A stretch of DNA of 5,426 bases from Micavibrio sp. UBA2020 (GTDB lineage Bacteria; Pseudomonadota; Alphaproteobacteria; Micavibrionales; UBA2020). The position numbers and the translations under genes were made by a program. Of this stretch, positions 5,295 to 5,426 are shown in pieces. The stretch covers positions 1-5,426 of the forward strand of contig DDBY01000097.1 in NCBI GenBank assembly GCA_002334985.1. The letters are read 5' to 3'. A model generated the notes under the pieces. That model was given only the letters and a program-made list of their open reading frames with translations, searched no databases and had not been told where the DNA came from. How positions within the stretch are numbered: position 1 is the first letter of the stretch; every line of letters begins with the position of its first letter.

Positions 5295-5426
5295 TTAAAA
5301 CTCGTCCGTCGTGCGCAGGTTGGTGCTCACTTCCGCCTTGTCGCGGTCGCTCATCTGCTTGGCTTCCTGAATGGCACGGCGGAATTCAATCGGCGCTTCG
5401 ATAGAGGGCAGCAATACTTCCCCCAC
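5295..5426 (-). CDS. C-terminal end of an unrecognised protein (partial)
   Basis: The minus-strand frame is open from the window edge (5426) to TAA at 5295-5297, giving the last 43 residues of a gene whose start is outside the window. The segment has few hydrophobic residues after LLPSIEAPIEF and looks like a helix (FRRAIQEAKQMSDRDKAEV) followed by a short polar tail ending in TTDEF. Codon use with G/C at third positions resembles the neighbours, which supports real coding. I cannot assign a family from this fragment. No terminator follows it; the esterase promoter begins about 20 nt downstream, so read-through into the esterase gene is possible. Confidence 0.6.
   Translation of the reverse strand: MGEVLLPSIEAPIEFRRAIQEAKQMSDRDKAEVSTNLRTTDEF

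Overview
The window looks like chromosomal DNA from an alphaproteobacterium. The evidence is moderately high GC coding sequence, the gene order ftsE-ftsX-DUF218-plsC (which I recall from alphaproteobacterial genomes), a Tat-exported DUF882/M15-type peptidase, and sigma70-type promoters. I cannot name the genus. No mobile element, CRISPR array, tRNA or rRNA gene was seen.

Layout. Positions 1-2623 hold a tight plus-strand run of four genes: the 3' end of ftsE, then ftsX, a DUF218 (YdcF/SanA-like) membrane-anchored protein, and a PlsC-like acyltransferase. The three junctions are 1, 8 and 1 nt, so this is very probably one operon. It ends at a strong hairpin with A- and T-tracts on either side (2636-2668), which can stop transcription from both directions. 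From there to the right edge everything is on the minus strand: a Tat-signal DUF882/M15_2 (MepK/YcbK-like) peptidase (2682-3266), an unrecognised protein with ankyrin-like helical repeats and a C-terminal coiled coil (3490-4362), a carboxylesterase/phospholipase-type alpha/beta hydrolase (4456-5187), and the last 43 codons of an unrecognised gene (5295-5426).

How the genes fit together. FtsEX is an ABC-family complex at the division septum that controls peptidoglycan hydrolases. DUF218 proteins of the SanA/ElyC type are linked to envelope integrity. PlsC makes phosphatidic acid. The convergent DUF882 protein is a predicted peptidoglycan endopeptidase. The left 60% of the window is therefore an envelope-building neighbourhood. 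The right part is less conserved in theme. Its most interesting parts are the ankyrin/coiled-coil orphan and an identical 14-bp element (TTTTATTGACATAA on the minus strand) that forms the -35 region of two putative promoters, one for the orphan and one for the esterase. No clear new multi-gene system is visible; the ankyrin/coiled-coil protein is the best candidate for an undescribed function.
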